Under the pieces are notes generated by a model. That model was given only the letters and a program-made list of their open reading frames with translations, did not search any database and had not been told where the DNA came from. From the NCBI RefSeq assembly GCF_013390595.1, contig NZ_JACAWV010000008.1, positions 124,001 through 188,000 of the forward strand: a stretch of DNA of 64,000 nt, given 5' to 3'. This document shows positions 43,862 to 52,934 of the stretch, one piece after another. The position numbers and the translations under genes are program-made. Positions within the stretch are counted from its first letter, which is position 1, and every line of letters begins with the position of its first letter. The DNA is from Rhizobium sp. RM (GTDB taxonomy: Bacteria; Pseudomonadota; Alphaproteobacteria; Rhizobiales; Rhizobiaceae).

Positions 43862-44202
43862 TTGTGCCTCCCTGTCCAGACGCATATCGAACGGCGGAGA
43901 GGTTTCGGATATCGCGCCCGGAAATAAAAACGTCGGGCGGTTGCCCGTTAGACTGTTTCAATACTCTCCAGCATGGTTTGGCGGTTTATCCTTCGTCCCC
44001 GGTCTGTCAAGGCGAATGCAGGGCCAAACCGTTCCGCTGGCGAGGGATAGGCGCGGCCACTACCAGAATTAAGGGGGGCTTTGGCCGGCGCCGCGTAAAG
44101 ATAAGATTCAGTCTTTTTTGATAATCTTCCGTTAGCAATTGTATTTTCGAGGTCTCCGGGGGGCGTGAAAGCGTGTCCTGATTGTTTTGCGTACGGGTTC
44201 CT
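43862..44202. other. 341-base gap between symporter and muramidase genes
   Basis: No coding frame supported. It contains a small GGGC/GCCC hairpin near 43933 and a weak AAGATT/AATCTT stem near 44100-44130. The divergent promoters of the two flanking genes must lie here. Confidence 0.4.
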
Positions 44203-45285
44203 ATGCGTCCATCGGCTGTGTCAGTACTTTTCTTCGGCTGCCTTGTGCTTGGCGGCTGCACGTCCAGTTCCGGACCGGAAAGCCTGATGGCGGGGCTTCC
44301 TTCGAAAGAAACAACAAGTTCGGTTACGCCGTCATCGCCGGTGCCGCAGGCCAATGTCGGCTCGGACCCGATCAGAGCGCAACCGCGCCAGGAAGTTCTG
44401 GCCTGGGGAGGGCCGGTGCCGGATGCGCCCAAGGCATTCTCGGCGATAACCCCGCAGGCAACATTGCCGCAGGCCGCCCCTGAAATTCGTCTTCCAGTCG
44501 CGCCGCACGCCGAAATGATGCGCCCGGCCGAGCGTCCGGTGCAGATGGCCATGGCCGTCGCCCCGGCGGCAGGAGCCGGCGCACAGATCCGATCGCGCAT
44601 TTTCCGCTCTGGCTTCAGTGATGCCAAGCCGATCAACTTCGGCAAGGTGCAGCCGCGTCATTATCAGGTTCATGGCGTTGATGTGTCGCGCTGGCAGGGT
44701 GAGATTGACTGGGAGCGTTTGAGAACGCGTGGCGCGAACTTCGCCTTCATCAAGGCAACGGATGGCGGCGATCACCTCGATCCAATGTTCAGGACGAACT
44801 GGGCGCGTGCGAAAGCTGCCGGTGTTCGCCGTGGCGCCTATCACTTCTTCTACTGGTGCCGTCCAGCAAGCCATCAGGCCGAATGGTTCATTCGCAATGT
44901 GCCACGTGATCCTGATGCGCTGCCGCCGGTCATCGACGTCGAATATAATGGTGAATCTGCCTGCAAGATGCGTCTGCCGCGCGCCAAGGTGCTGGAAAAG
45001 ATGCAGGTCTTCATGGACATGCTCGAGCGCCATTACGGCCAGCGCCCGATCATCTATACGGCCCCGGATTTCTATAAGGATCACCTCTCCGGTGAATTCC
45101 TGAATTATCCCTTCTGGCTGCGCGCGGTTGCCCAGCACCCATCCAAGGTCTATCCGGATCGCAAGTGGCTGTTCTGGCAATATTCCGGTTCCGGTCTGTC
45201 GCACGGCGTTGAAGGCAAGATCGACCTCAACGTCTTCAACGGCAGCGAGGAGGCGTGGCATCGCTGGGTTCGCAGCGCAGGCTGA
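44203..45285 (+). CDS. GH25-family muramidase (lysozyme) lipoprotein
   Basis: A 360-aa cell-wall hydrolase. The N-terminal signal ends at lipobox VLGGCTSS, so it is anchored by lipid. About 130 low-complexity residues rich in Pro, Ala and Ser lead to the GH25 domain: HGVDVSRWQGEIDWERLR with the first acid, AGVRRGAYHFFYWCRP, and the catalytic pair in PPVIDVEYNG. GH25 enzymes cleave between N-acetylmuramic acid and N-acetylglucosamine. The ATG was chosen over an upstream TTG because it begins a normal lipoprotein signal. Confidence 0.9.
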   Translation: MRPSAVSVLFFGCLVLGGCTSSSGPESLMAGLPSKETTSSVTPSSPVPQANVGSDPIRAQPRQEVLAWGGPVPDAPKAFSAITPQATLPQAAPEIRLPVAPHAEMMRPAERPVQMAMAVAPAAGAGAQIRSRIFRSGFSDAKPINFGKVQPRHYQVHGVDVSRWQGEIDWERLRTRGANFAFIKATDGGDHLDPMFRTNWARAKAAGVRRGAYHFFYWCRPASHQAEWFIRNVPRDPDALPPVIDVEYNGESACKMRLPRAKVLEKMQVFMDMLERHYGQRPIIYTAPDFYKDHLSGEFLNYPFWLRAVAQHPSKVYPDRKWLFWQYSGSGLSHGVEGKIDLNVFNGSEEAWHRWVRSAG

Positions 45286-45300
45286 GGACCGACCCGCCGC

Positions 45301-46176
45301 TCAACGGGAAAATTTTCTGGCACCAGCAACGCAGCACACGACGGCAAGCGTAACGGCAATCATGGCACTGCTCACGCTTTCCCCGAGCAGCGTTGCGGCC
45401 AGGATCAGGCCGAAAAAGGGCTGCAGCAGTTGCAACTGTCCCACGGCGGCAATGCCGCCAAGCGCCAGCCCGCGATACCAGAATATGAAGCCGATCAGCA
45501 TGCTGAAGAGCGAGACATAAGCCAGCCCGCCCCAGGCTTGCGCTCCGATGCCGGTGAGCGACTGAGGCATGGTCAGGATCGACAGGGTGGCCATGACGGG
45601 TAGCGACAGCACCAGCGCCCAGGAAATGACCTGCCAGCCGCCAAGCGTGCGGGAGAGGGCGGCACCCTCCGCGTAACCAAGCCCGCAGACAAGAATTGCC
45701 GCCAGCATCAGCAGGTCGCCATAGAGCGATGAATCGGACCCGATTGCCAGGGAGTTCGACAGCGAAAATCCTGCCACCAGCGCGCTCCCCACGCAGGAAA
45801 ACAGCCAGAATGCCGGGCGCGGGCGTTCGCCGCCGCGCAGAACCGCAAAGATAGCCGTTGCCAGCGGTAGAAGTCCGACGAATACGATGGAATGCGCCGC
45901 CGTGACGTGACGCAATGCAAGAGCCGTAAGCAGCGGAAATCCAACCACGACGCCAAGGGACACGACTGCAAGCGAGAGCATATTGCTGCGCGACGGGCGC
46001 TTTTCCCGAAACAATAAAAGAAGCATGAGCGCCAGAATGCCGGCAATGCTGGCGCGGACGACCGTCAGAAACACCGGATCGAAATCCATGATGGCCAATC
46101 GGGTCGCCGGCAGTGAGCCGCTGAAAATAACCACACCGATAAAACCGCTTAGCCAACCGCTCGTTACTCTGTTCAT
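45301..46176 (-). CDS. EamA/DMT-family transporter, partner of the divergent MocR regulator
   Basis: A 291-aa membrane protein with ten helices in two EamA repeats (GWLSGFIGVVIFSGSLPATR at the first helix, ILVCGLGYAEGAALSRTLGG in the second repeat). AGGAG lies about 8 bases before the ATG. It is divergent from a MocR-type regulator gene across 106 bases, a common pairing in which the regulator controls export of an amine or amino acid. The frame continues far upstream, but only through the control region and the regulator gene. Confidence 0.87.
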   Translation of the reverse strand: MNRVTSGWLSGFIGVVIFSGSLPATRLAIMDFDPVFLTVVRASIAGILALMLLLLFREKRPSRSNMLSLAVVSLGVVVGFPLLTALALRHVTAAHSIVFVGLLPLATAIFAVLRGGERPRPAFWLFSCVGSALVAGFSLSNSLAIGSDSSLYGDLLMLAAILVCGLGYAEGAALSRTLGGWQVISWALVLSLPVMATLSILTMPQSLTGIGAQAWGGLAYVSLFSMLIGFIFWYRGLALGGIAAVGQLQLLQPFFGLILAATLLGESVSSAMIAVTLAVVCCVAGARKFSR

Positions 46177-46224
46177 CTGTCGTCTCCTGTCCGTCGTTTT
46201 TCCTTGCTCTGGAATGAGCGGAAG

Positions 46225-46260
46225 ATACAGTGACGGTCGTATACAGTTTGATGAAACTGT
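46225..46260. promoter_or_regulatory. Direct and inverted repeats in the MocR/EamA intergenic region
   Basis: ATACAGT occurs at 46225-46231 and again at 46241-46247, 16 bases apart; the second copy also pairs with AAACTGT (46254-46260) as a 7-bp inverted repeat with spacer GATG. MocR proteins usually bind direct repeats between divergent genes, which this fits. Confidence 0.55.
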
Positions 46261-46282
46261 TATGGTTATTGGGGCAATACAG

Positions 46283-47686
46283 ATGGAACAGAATGCAGGC
46301 AAAGCGGCTAATTCAGGTACGCTGATCGATGCGGTCATGGCCAATATCCGGCAGCGCATTGCGGCGAGAAATCTTGTACCCGGCGCCAAACTGCCGTCCG
46401 TCAGGGCTCTGGCAAAATCCATGCAGGTTTCAACCTCCACCGTTATCGAGGCATATGATCGTCTGGTTGCCGATGGCACCCTTCGCTCGCGACCTGGCTC
46501 CGGATTTTATGTGGCAGGTGCGCTCGCACCCCTTTCTCTTGCCGCGATTGAGCCGCGTCCGGACAGGGCCGTCGACCCTCTTTGGGTCTCCAGGCAGGCG
46601 CTTGATGATACTCCCGGTTTTGCCAAGCCCGGTTGCGGCTGGCTGCCACCGTCCTGGTTACCGCAGGCCGCGTTGAGGCGAGCCGCCAGGGGAATTGCGC
46701 GCGCCGATGCCGCAATGTTGACGGACTATGCCAGCCCTATGGGGCTGGCGCCCTTGCGCCAGCTTCTGTCGCGCAGGCTTGAAAATCATGGCGTTCAGGC
46801 CGGTGCGCACCATATCATTCTGACGGAGTCCGGAACACAGGCGATCGATCTTCTCTGCCGCTTTTTGCTTCAGCCCGGTGATACGGTCATTGTTGATGAC
46901 CCTTGCTATTTCAATTTTCATGCTTTGCTGAAAGCGCACCGTGTTAAAACCGTTTCGGTCCCCTACACCCCTTCGGGACCGGATCTCGTGTTGTTCGAAC
47001 AGGCCCTGCTGGAACATCAGCCACGCCTCTACATAACCAATTCTGCAGTTCATAATCCAACCGGCGCCTCGCTTTCACCGGTTACGGCGCACCGGGTTCT
47101 CCTGTTGGCAGAGAGAGCCGGGTTGACGATTATCGAAGACGATATTTTCGCGGATTTTGAAACACAGCCGTCACCTCGCCTTGCTGCGTTTGATGGGCTG
47201 AACCGTGTTGTCCAGATCGGCAGTTTCTCGAAAACACTGTCTGCCTCGGTTCGATGCGGGTTTATCGCCGCTCCAGAAGTATGGGTGGAGCCATTGATCG
47301 ATCTCAAGATCGCCACGTCGTTTGGCGGCGGGCATTTTTCCGAGGCGCTGGTTCTCTCGCTTTTGAAGGATGGTAGTTATCGCAAGCATGTGGAAGCGCT
47401 TCGGCAACGTCTCGCCGTAACGATGGCCGAAGTGACAACCAGTCTCAAAGCATTGGGCTGCACGCCCTGGATCGAACCAAATGCGGGAATGTTCTTGTGG
47501 TGTCGGCTGCCGGACGGCATCGATGCTGCAGAGCTGGCAAAACGGGCTTTGACTCAACAGGTGGTGCTGGCACCCGGCAATGTCTTCAGCTCGTCTGAAA
47601 ACGCTGCCGGTTTTATGCGTTTCAACGTGGCGCAGATGTCCGATCCGAAGACCATGCCGGTGCTTCAGCAGGCATTACAGGGTTAA
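46283..47686 (+). CDS. MocR-family regulator (GntR HTH fused to aminotransferase domain)
   Basis: A 467-aa fusion. Residues 15-80 are a GntR winged helix (LPSVRALAKSMQVSTSTVIE); residues 110-465 are an inactive-type class I aminotransferase domain with the PLP lysine in SFSKTLSAS near residue 316 and the NPTGASLSP and EDDIFADFE stretches. Such proteins sense an amine, amino acid or vitamin B6 form through PLP. GGGG lies 7 bases before the ATG. It diverges from an EamA transporter and probably controls it. Confidence 0.92.
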   Translation: MEQNAGKAANSGTLIDAVMANIRQRIAARNLVPGAKLPSVRALAKSMQVSTSTVIEAYDRLVADGTLRSRPGSGFYVAGALAPLSLAAIEPRPDRAVDPLWVSRQALDDTPGFAKPGCGWLPPSWLPQAALRRAARGIARADAAMLTDYASPMGLAPLRQLLSRRLENHGVQAGAHHIILTESGTQAIDLLCRFLLQPGDTVIVDDPCYFNFHALLKAHRVKTVSVPYTPSGPDLVLFEQALLEHQPRLYITNSAVHNPTGASLSPVTAHRVLLLAERAGLTIIEDDIFADFETQPSPRLAAFDGLNRVVQIGSFSKTLSASVRCGFIAAPEVWVEPLIDLKIATSFGGGHFSEALVLSLLKDGSYRKHVEALRQRLAVTMAEVTTSLKALGCTPWIEPNAGMFLWCRLPDGIDAAELAKRALTQQVVLAPGNVFSSSENAAGFMRFNVAQMSDPKTMPVLQQALQG

Positions 47687-47787
47687 CGGACTGCCGATTT
47701 TTCTACCTCTTGCGAGTGCAGGGAAACGAAATGGAACAAAATCTTGTGAACGCCGTTTCCTTCTCAGAGTGAAGAGGAGGAAATGCC

Positions 47788-48105
47788 ATGACTTTTGATC
47801 CCGGCAACCCACGTCCGGAGCGTGATCTTCGCCCGGAAGTGAATATTACCAATGAACCACGCGCCCGTTCGTCTTGGACGCCGTGGTTGGCTGTTATCGT
47901 TGTTGTGCTTGTGGGTATTTTCGCCTGGTCGCAGATGAGCGGCCCGACGACTGACCCATCGACCACATCTTCGACAACACCGCCAGCCGTCAGCGATCAG
48001 GCACCTGCGCCGGCTCCGATGACCCCGACAACGCCTGCCACGCCGCCGGCAAACAATGCTGCGCCGACGACGCCAGGCACGGGTGGCACACAGACCCAGC
48101 CTTAA
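47788..48105 (+). CDS. Small membrane-anchored protein with Pro/Thr/Ala-rich tail
   Basis: A 105-aa protein. A 40-residue polar N-terminus is followed by one membrane helix (WLAVIVVVLVGIFAWSQM, residues 33-50) and a low-complexity tail made almost entirely of Pro, Thr, Ala and Ser (APAPMTPTTPATPPANNAAP). Such tails usually span periplasmic space. GAGGAGG stands 5 bases before the ATG, a strong site that supports expression. No family recognised. Confidence 0.72.
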   Translation: MTFDPGNPRPERDLRPEVNITNEPRARSSWTPWLAVIVVVLVGIFAWSQMSGPTTDPSTTSSTTPPAVSDQAPAPAPMTPTTPATPPANNAAPTTPGTGGTQTQP

Positions 48106-48127
48106 CAGGCGGGACGTCATGAGAGCA

Positions 48128-48158
48128 GCCGCTCGCCCTATGGGCGGGCGGTTGTTTT
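48128..48158. terminator. Bidirectional terminator between the small membrane protein and Rrf2 genes
   Basis: Stem GCCGCTCGCCC/GGGCGGGCGGT with a TAT loop (G-T pairs allowed) followed by TGTTTTTT, located between two convergent genes. Confidence 0.78.
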
Positions 48159-48617
48159 TTATAACGTATCCATGGCTGCAGGATTGTGTGACAGCATCGC
48201 CCAATGGCTGATCGATTGTTTTGCCAGTTCAGCAAGCGTAATGCGTTCGAAACGCGTCAAGAGGATTGATTGGGCTTCGCTCATGGCGTCTGATAGCGCC
48301 TCATTGACAGCCTGCTCGATAACGCAGTTGGGATTGTCGCCAGCAAGGCCAATTGAAAAAAGCTCCGGTTTTCCAAGTGCGCGGTAGATATCGAGCAACG
48401 TGATTTCGGCCAGCGGGCGGGCGAGAACCCAACCTCCACCGTGGCCTTTTTCAGATGTGACGTAACCCTCATCGCGCAATCCCGCCATCGTTCTGCGTAT
48501 GACGACAGGGTTGGTCTGCAACATTGTGGCAATCGCCTCCGATGTCGCAGGTCGCTCATGTTTCTCCATATGGATCAGAATATGCAGCACCCGTGAAAGG
48601 CGCGTGTCGTGTCTCAT
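48159..48617 (-). CDS. Rrf2-family transcriptional regulator without Fe-S cysteines
   Basis: A 152-aa Rrf2 protein. The winged helix spans residues 1-70 (TSEAIATMLQTNPVVIRRTM, then KGHGGGWVLARPL). Where IscR, NsrR and RirA carry three cysteines, this protein has only one (PNCVIEQ near residue 93), so it should not hold a classical cluster and may sense through that thiol or a ligand. It is divergent from a thioredoxin-reductase-like gene and two near-identical 17-bp repeats lie between them. The start MRHDTRLSR was chosen as the normal Rrf2 N-terminus. Confidence 0.9.
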   Translation of the reverse strand: MRHDTRLSRVLHILIHMEKHERPATSEAIATMLQTNPVVIRRTMAGLRDEGYVTSEKGHGGGWVLARPLAEITLLDIYRALGKPELFSIGLAGDNPNCVIEQAVNEALSDAMSEAQSILLTRFERITLAELAKQSISHWAMLSHNPAAMDTL

Positions 48618-48645
48618 GGTCGCATCCGTTGTTTTGTTGGACCCT

Positions 48646-48659
48646 ACCAACCGATTGGT
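48646..48659. promoter_or_regulatory. Dyad between Rrf2 and reductase genes
   Basis: ACCAACCGATTGGT carries perfect 5-bp arms with a 4-base centre. It lies 29 bases before the Rrf2 start, next to the duplicated repeats, and may be part of the same control region. Confidence 0.45.
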
Positions 48660-48662
48660 GAC

Positions 48663-48679
48663 GTAACAATATAAGTTGC
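48663..48679. promoter_or_regulatory. Candidate Rrf2 operator, copy 1
   Basis: GTAACAATATAAGTTGC, near-identical to copy 2 (one base differs). The second copy is an inverted repeat GTAAC/GTTAC around an AT core; this copy has one mismatch. Confidence 0.65.
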
Positions 48680-48703
48680 ATGATTGTTGACACGGAATTT
48701 CAA

Positions 48704-48720
48704 GTAACAATATAAGTTAC
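48704..48720. promoter_or_regulatory. Candidate Rrf2 operator, copy 2
   Basis: GTAACAATATAAGTTAC, 41 bases (about four helical turns) after copy 1, with perfect GTAAC/GTTAC arms. Phase and symmetry suit binding of two regulator dimers on one DNA face. Confidence 0.68.
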
Positions 48721-48776
48721 GAAAGCGGGACTTGTCTTCCTGCTCGTTGAAGATCAACAAACAACAGGTGTTACCC

Positions 48777-49667
48777 ATGAAATTCGATGCCATCATCATT
48801 GGCGGCAGCTATGCCGGGTTGTCGGCCGCCTTGCAGCTTGGCCGCGCCCGACGAAACATTCTCGTGGTGGATGCGGGCGAAAGGCGAAATCGCTTTGCTA
48901 GCCACTCGCACGGATTTCTCGGGCAGGATGGCAAGACGCCAGGAGAGATCATTGCCGAAGCAAGGCGTCAGATCGAGACATACCCGACAATACAATGGGC
49001 AAGCGGTCGGGTGACGGATGCAGACGGTTCGTTCGATGACTTCAGGGTGGAGATTGATGGCGAACGCCGCGAGACTGCATCCCGTCTCATCCTCTCAATG
49101 GGTGTTACGGATGAGCTGCCAGAAATTCCGGGCTTGAAGGAACGTTGGGGCCAGACAATTTTTCATTGCCCTTACTGCCATGGTTATGAACTCGACAGGG
49201 GTCGGATCGGTGTGATTGCGGCGTCTTCGCTTGCCATGCACCACGCGTTGATGTTGCCGGACTGGGGGGAGACGACGCTGTTTACCAATGGTGTTTTCAC
49301 GCCCGACATGGACCAGCGGGCTCATCTTGCCAGCAGGGGAACCGCGCTGGACGAAACCAGGATTGCCGAAATTGCAGGTGCTGCGGATATCCTGCTTGCA
49401 GACGGCCGGCGCATCGTCATGGACGGGCTTTTCACACAGCCGATCATGCGTATTAGCGCGCGTTGGATCGCCAAACTCGGTTGTGCCCTTGAGGATGGAC
49501 CCATGGGCGCATCGATTGCAACGGATGCCATGAAGCAGACCACAGCGCCGGGCATCTTTGCCTGCGGAGACATTGCCCGCGCGGCGAGTTCTGTTGCGCT
49601 TTCCGTTGGCGATGGCGCAATGGCCGGTGCATCCACCCACCGTTCCCTGATGTTCCCGAATGTGTGA
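48777..49667 (+). CDS. Thioredoxin-reductase-like NAD(P)/FAD oxidoreductase
   Basis: A 296-aa flavoprotein of the thioredoxin reductase superfamily. FAD motif GGSYAGLSAALQ at residues 9-20, redox cysteines C131-P-Y-C134 (FHCPYCHGYEL), and the C-terminal FAD contact FACGDIARAASSVALSVGDG. The NADPH motif region is shorter than in TrxB (VIAASSLAMHHALML, lacking a clear GxGxxA), so nucleotide use may differ. It is divergent from the Rrf2 regulator and is the likely target of that protein. An earlier in-frame ATG at 48732 lies just past the second operator copy. Confidence 0.87.
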   Translation: MKFDAIIIGGSYAGLSAALQLGRARRNILVVDAGERRNRFASHSHGFLGQDGKTPGEIIAEARRQIETYPTIQWASGRVTDADGSFDDFRVEIDGERRETASRLILSMGVTDELPEIPGLKERWGQTIFHCPYCHGYELDRGRIGVIAASSLAMHHALMLPDWGETTLFTNGVFTPDMDQRAHLASRGTALDETRIAEIAGAADILLADGRRIVMDGLFTQPIMRISARWIAKLGCALEDGPMGASIATDAMKQTTAPGIFACGDIARAASSVALSVGDGAMAGASTHRSLMFPNV

Positions 49668-49674
49668 CGACGGT

Positions 49675-50553
49675 TCAGTGTGAGGTAAGGCTCAGCCAGC
49701 GACCCGGCGTGATGCCAAAAGCGCTTTTGAAGTGACGGGTGAAATGGGCCTGGTCTGCGAAACCGCATGAAAATGCCGTTTCCGCCAGGCCAGCCCCCGT
49801 CGCCATGATCGTTTTGCTCTTCTCCAGTCGCCGCATGATGAGATAGCGGTGCGGGCTTGTCGAAAACAGCGCCCGGAACTGGCGCGACAGCGTGAAGCGA
49901 TCCAGACCGCTGATTGTCTCAAGGTCTTCGGAACTGACGATACGATGGCTGTTTTCGAAGAGATAATCGCGGCAGCGCAACATCGCTGCATGATCAACCC
50001 GTTTGCTTCTTTTGACCTTTGCGTCAGCGTGTTTCCAGAGGTGGTCTGCGAGGCGAGACTGCCAATCGCTAAGCTGCAGGTCAGTCGGTTCGAGATCGAG
50101 ATTGCCCAGTGCGTCGACAAGGCAGTGACGGAAATCCTCATCCTCGATGACCGGGCTTCTTGCAAAGGGAAGGGCGCGATAGTCGTCACAAGCCGCGATC
50201 ATCCATTCCGGCGGCAGATACAGCATCCGGTAGTGCAGACCTTCCTCTGTGCCGGCAGCGCCATCATGAATCTCGTCCGGATGCAGGACAATGATGTTGC
50301 CGGGTGCACTGAAGCGCGACGCCCCACGATAGGAAAAGGTTTGAATACCGGAAATCGTCACACCCAGCGCGTAGGTGTCGTGACGATGCGGAGAGTATGC
50401 GTTGCCATGGAACCGGGCATCGATGCGCTCGATCCCTTCGCTGGTCGGCGCACGAACAATGCCCTCGAAACTGCACGAACGTTCAAGATCGGCATCGTCT
50501 TGCGGTTCTAGGATCGGTTCTCTTTGATAACCGCAACCGGATTGAATTCGCAT
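49675..50553 (-). CDS. AraC-family regulator with cupin sensor domain
   Basis: A 292-aa regulator: N-terminal AraC-type cupin (HRHDTYALGVTISGIQTFSY, then GNIIVLHPDEIHDG) and two C-terminal helix-turn-helix units (SSEDLETISGLDRFTLSRQF and ETAFSCGFADQAHFTRHFKS). The ATG proposed here overlaps the start of the divergent DUF2000 gene by two bases; no later start keeps the cupin, and an upstream ATG would read across that gene. The ribosome site is weak. It probably controls the divergent gene. It converges on the reductase gene with 7 bases between the stops. Confidence 0.85.
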   Translation of the reverse strand: MRIQSGCGYQREPILEPQDDADLERSCSFEGIVRAPTSEGIERIDARFHGNAYSPHRHDTYALGVTISGIQTFSYRGASRFSAPGNIIVLHPDEIHDGAAGTEEGLHYRMLYLPPEWMIAACDDYRALPFARSPVIEDEDFRHCLVDALGNLDLEPTDLQLSDWQSRLADHLWKHADAKVKRSKRVDHAAMLRCRDYLFENSHRIVSSEDLETISGLDRFTLSRQFRALFSTSPHRYLIMRRLEKSKTIMATGAGLAETAFSCGFADQAHFTRHFKSAFGITPGRWLSLTSH

Positions 50554-50959
50554 GTTTGACACCAAGATCGCCATTGTCCTTCGAGATGACCTTGCCGCGT
50601 GGCAAAAACTGAATGTTACCGCATTTCTGATGTCTGGAATTGTCGCCCAGACGCCCGAGGTCATCGGTGAACCATATCGCGATGGCGCGGGCAACGTCTA
50701 TAATCCCTTGTCCGTACAGCCTGTCGTGGTCACCGCAGCGGATCAGGAAACGCTGCGAAAAATCCACGGCCGTTCGCTTGAGCGTGAGGTCACGACCTCG
50801 CTCTATATCGAGGAAATGTTTTCCACCGGCCACGACGCAGCCAATCGGCAAGTATTTTCGGAGTTCTCTCCGGATACCGCCAAGGTGGTTGGCTTAGCGG
50901 TACGTGCGGATAAAAAGATCGTCGACAAGATTACGAAGGGTGCAAAGTTGCACGCGTGA
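50552..50959 (+). CDS. DUF2000-family protein
   Basis: A 135-aa protein of the DUF2000 family: the N-terminus KIAIVLRDDLAAWQKLNVTA and the block PEVIGEPYRDGAGNVYNPLS are typical. No catalytic role is known; the fold resembles peptidyl-tRNA hydrolase II-type proteins by some descriptions, which I cannot test here. Its ATG overlaps the start codon of the divergent AraC regulator gene, so the two promoters must lie inside each other's reading frame. AraC neighbours are frequent for DUF2000 genes. Confidence 0.85.
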   Translation: MFDTKIAIVLRDDLAAWQKLNVTAFLMSGIVAQTPEVIGEPYRDGAGNVYNPLSVQPVVVTAADQETLRKIHGRSLEREVTTSLYIEEMFSTGHDAANRQVFSEFSPDTAKVVGLAVRADKKIVDKITKGAKLHA

Positions 50960-50983
50960 GACCGAACCCAGCGGAAACGATAA

Positions 50984-51004
50984 GGGGAGGCTACAAGCCT
51001 CCCC
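50984..51004 (-). terminator. Terminator after lepA
   Basis: A perfect 9-bp stem GGGGAGGCT/AGCCTCCCC with a 3-base loop, 29 bases past the lepA stop; only a weak T-rich stretch follows. Confidence 0.7.
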
Positions 51005-51033
51005 GAATGACGTTCCGATGAGAGCTTCCGCTC

Positions 51034-52860
51034 TTATTCGTCGTTCATCTTCAGTGCGGCGATAAAGGCTTCCTGCGGAATTTCGACCTTGCCGAACTGG
51101 CGCATGCGCTTCTTGCCTTCCTTCTGCTTGTCCAGAAGTTTGCGCTTGCGGGTGGCGTCGCCGCCGTAGCACTTGGCCGTCACGTCCTTGCGCAGCGCGC
51201 GAACGGTTTCACGCGCAATTACCTTACCGCCGATGGCGGCCTGGATCGGGATCTGGAACATGTGCGGCGGGATCAGCTCTTTCAGCTTCTCGCACATGCC
51301 GCGTCCGCGACGGTCGGCAGCCGAGCGGTGAACGAGCATGGAAAGGGCATCGACCGGATCGCCGTTGACGAGGATCGACATCTTGACGAGATCGCCCGGA
51401 CGGTAATCCATGATGTTGTAATCGAAGGAGGCATAACCCTTCGAGATGGATTTCAGGCGGTCGTAGAAGTCGAACACCACTTCGTTGAGCGGCAGTTCAT
51501 AGGTCAGCATCGCACGGGTGCCGACATAGGTCAGCTCCGTCTGAATGCCACGACGGTCCTGACACAGCTTCAGAATGCCACCGAGATAGTCATCTGGTGT
51601 CAGGATGGTCGCCTTGATCCACGGCTCGCGGATTTCATCGATCTTCACTACATCCGGCATATCCGCCGGGTTGTGAAGTTCCTTCTCGCTGCCGTCCGTC
51701 AGGCTCATCTGGTAGACGACCGACGGTGCTGTTGCGACGAGATCGAGGTTGAACTCGCGCTCGAGACGTTCCTGAATGATTTCCAGATGCAGAAGCCCCA
51801 GGAAACCGCAGCGGAAACCGAAGCCGAGGGCTGCCGAGCTTTCCATTTCGAACGAGAACGACGCATCGTTGAGACGCAGCTTGCCCACGGCCGAACGCAG
51901 ATCTTCGAAATCCGCAGCGTCAACCGGGAACAGGCCGCAGAAAACAACCGGCTGTGCGGGCTTGAAGCCTGGCAGAGCCTTTTCCGTCGGGCGACGGTCG
52001 TCGGTGATGGTGTCACCAACGCGCGTATCGGCGACCTCCTTGATCGATGCGGTGATGAAGCCAATCTCGCCAGGGCCGAGTGAATCGACATTCACCATCT
52101 TCGGTGTCAGCACGCCAACGCGCTCGACGCTGTATTTTGCGCCCGTACCCATCATGCGAATCTGCTGGCCCTTGGCCAGTACGCCGTCGATGACGCGCAC
52201 CAGAACCATAACGCCGAGATAGGTGTCGTACCAGCTATCTACCAGCAGCGCCTTGAGCGGGCCTTTTTCGCCTTCCGCGCTTTTCGGCGCAGGCAATTTC
52301 TGGACGATGGCTTCCAGGACATCGGGAATGCCAAGACCGGTCTTGGCGGAGATGAGCACCGCATCGGAGGCGTCGATGCCGATGACTTCCTCGATCTGCT
52401 CCTTGATGCGGTCCGGTTCGGCCGCAGGCAGGTCGATCTTGTTGAGGACTGTCACCAGCTCATGATTGTTGTCGATGGCCTGATATACGTTGGCCAGGGT
52501 CTGCGCTTCCACACCCTGGCTGGCGTCGACGACGAGCAGCGAACCTTCACAGGCCGACAGCGAGCGCGAGACTTCATAGGCGAAGTCGACGTGACCGGGG
52601 GTGTCAATGAGGTTCAGCACATAGGTTTCGCCGTCGTTCGCCTTGTAGTGCAGGCGCACGGTCTGGGCCTTGATGGTAATGCCGCGCTCGCGCTCGATAT
52701 CCATCGAGTCGAGAACCTGTTCCGACATATCACGTTCGGCAAGGCCGCCCGTCGACTGGATCAACCGGTCGGCCAGCGTCGATTTGCCGTGATCGATGTG
52801 GGCAACGATCGAGAAGTTGCGGATATGGTCCAGGGGCGTGCGGGTCGAATTTGTGCTCAT
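51034..52860 (-). CDS. lepA: Elongation factor 4 (LepA)
   Basis: A 608-aa translational GTPase. G1 is [15 protein letters not shown]2 RGITIKAQ, G3 DTPGHVDF, G4 NKIDLPAA; the C-terminal EF4-specific domain ends with [20 protein letters not shown]. It back-translocates or remodels stalled ribosomes and helps 30S maturation. Length and motifs are all normal. It follows a nitrilase gene by 73 bases with a hairpin between, so it is probably transcribed from its own promoter. Confidence 0.97.
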   Translation of the reverse strand: MSTNSTRTPLDHIRNFSIVAHIDHGKSTLADRLIQSTGGLAERDMSEQVLDSMDIERERGITIKAQTVRLHYKANDGETYVLNLIDTPGHVDFAYEVSRSLSACEGSLLVVDASQGVEAQTLANVYQAIDNNHELVTVLNKIDLPAAEPDRIKEQIEEVIGIDASDAVLISAKTGLGIPDVLEAIVQKLPAPKSAEGEKGPLKALLVDSWYDTYLGVMVLVRVIDGVLAKGQQIRMMGTGAKYSVERVGVLTPKMVNVDSLGPGEIGFITASIKEVADTRVGDTITDDRRPTEKALPGFKPAQPVVFCGLFPVDAADFEDLRSAVGKLRLNDASFSFEMESSAALGFGFRCGFLGLLHLEIIQERLEREFNLDLVATAPSVVYQMSLTDGSEKELHNPADMPDVVKIDEIREPWIKATILTPDDYLGGILKLCQDRRGIQTELTYVGTRAMLTYELPLNEVVFDFYDRLKSISKGYASFDYNIMDYRPGDLVKMSILVNGDPVDALSMLVHRSAADRRGRGMCEKLKELIPPHMFQIPIQAAIGGKVIARETVRALRKDVTAKCYGGDATRKRKLLDKQKEGKKRMRQFGKVEIPQEAFIAALKMNDE

Positions 52861-52910
52861 GTTCCGCGCTATAGCAGGGGCTTGTGATGCCGCAAAGCGG
52901 GAATTTGGTT

Positions 52911-52934
52911 AAAAGCCTTTTAAAATGGGCTTTT
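52911..52934 (-). terminator. Hairpin after the nitrilase gene
   Basis: Arms AAAAGCC/GGCTTTT (7 bp, 10-base loop) begin at the nitrilase stop codon and are T-rich on the 3' side, a weak intrinsic terminator before lepA. Confidence 0.6.
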
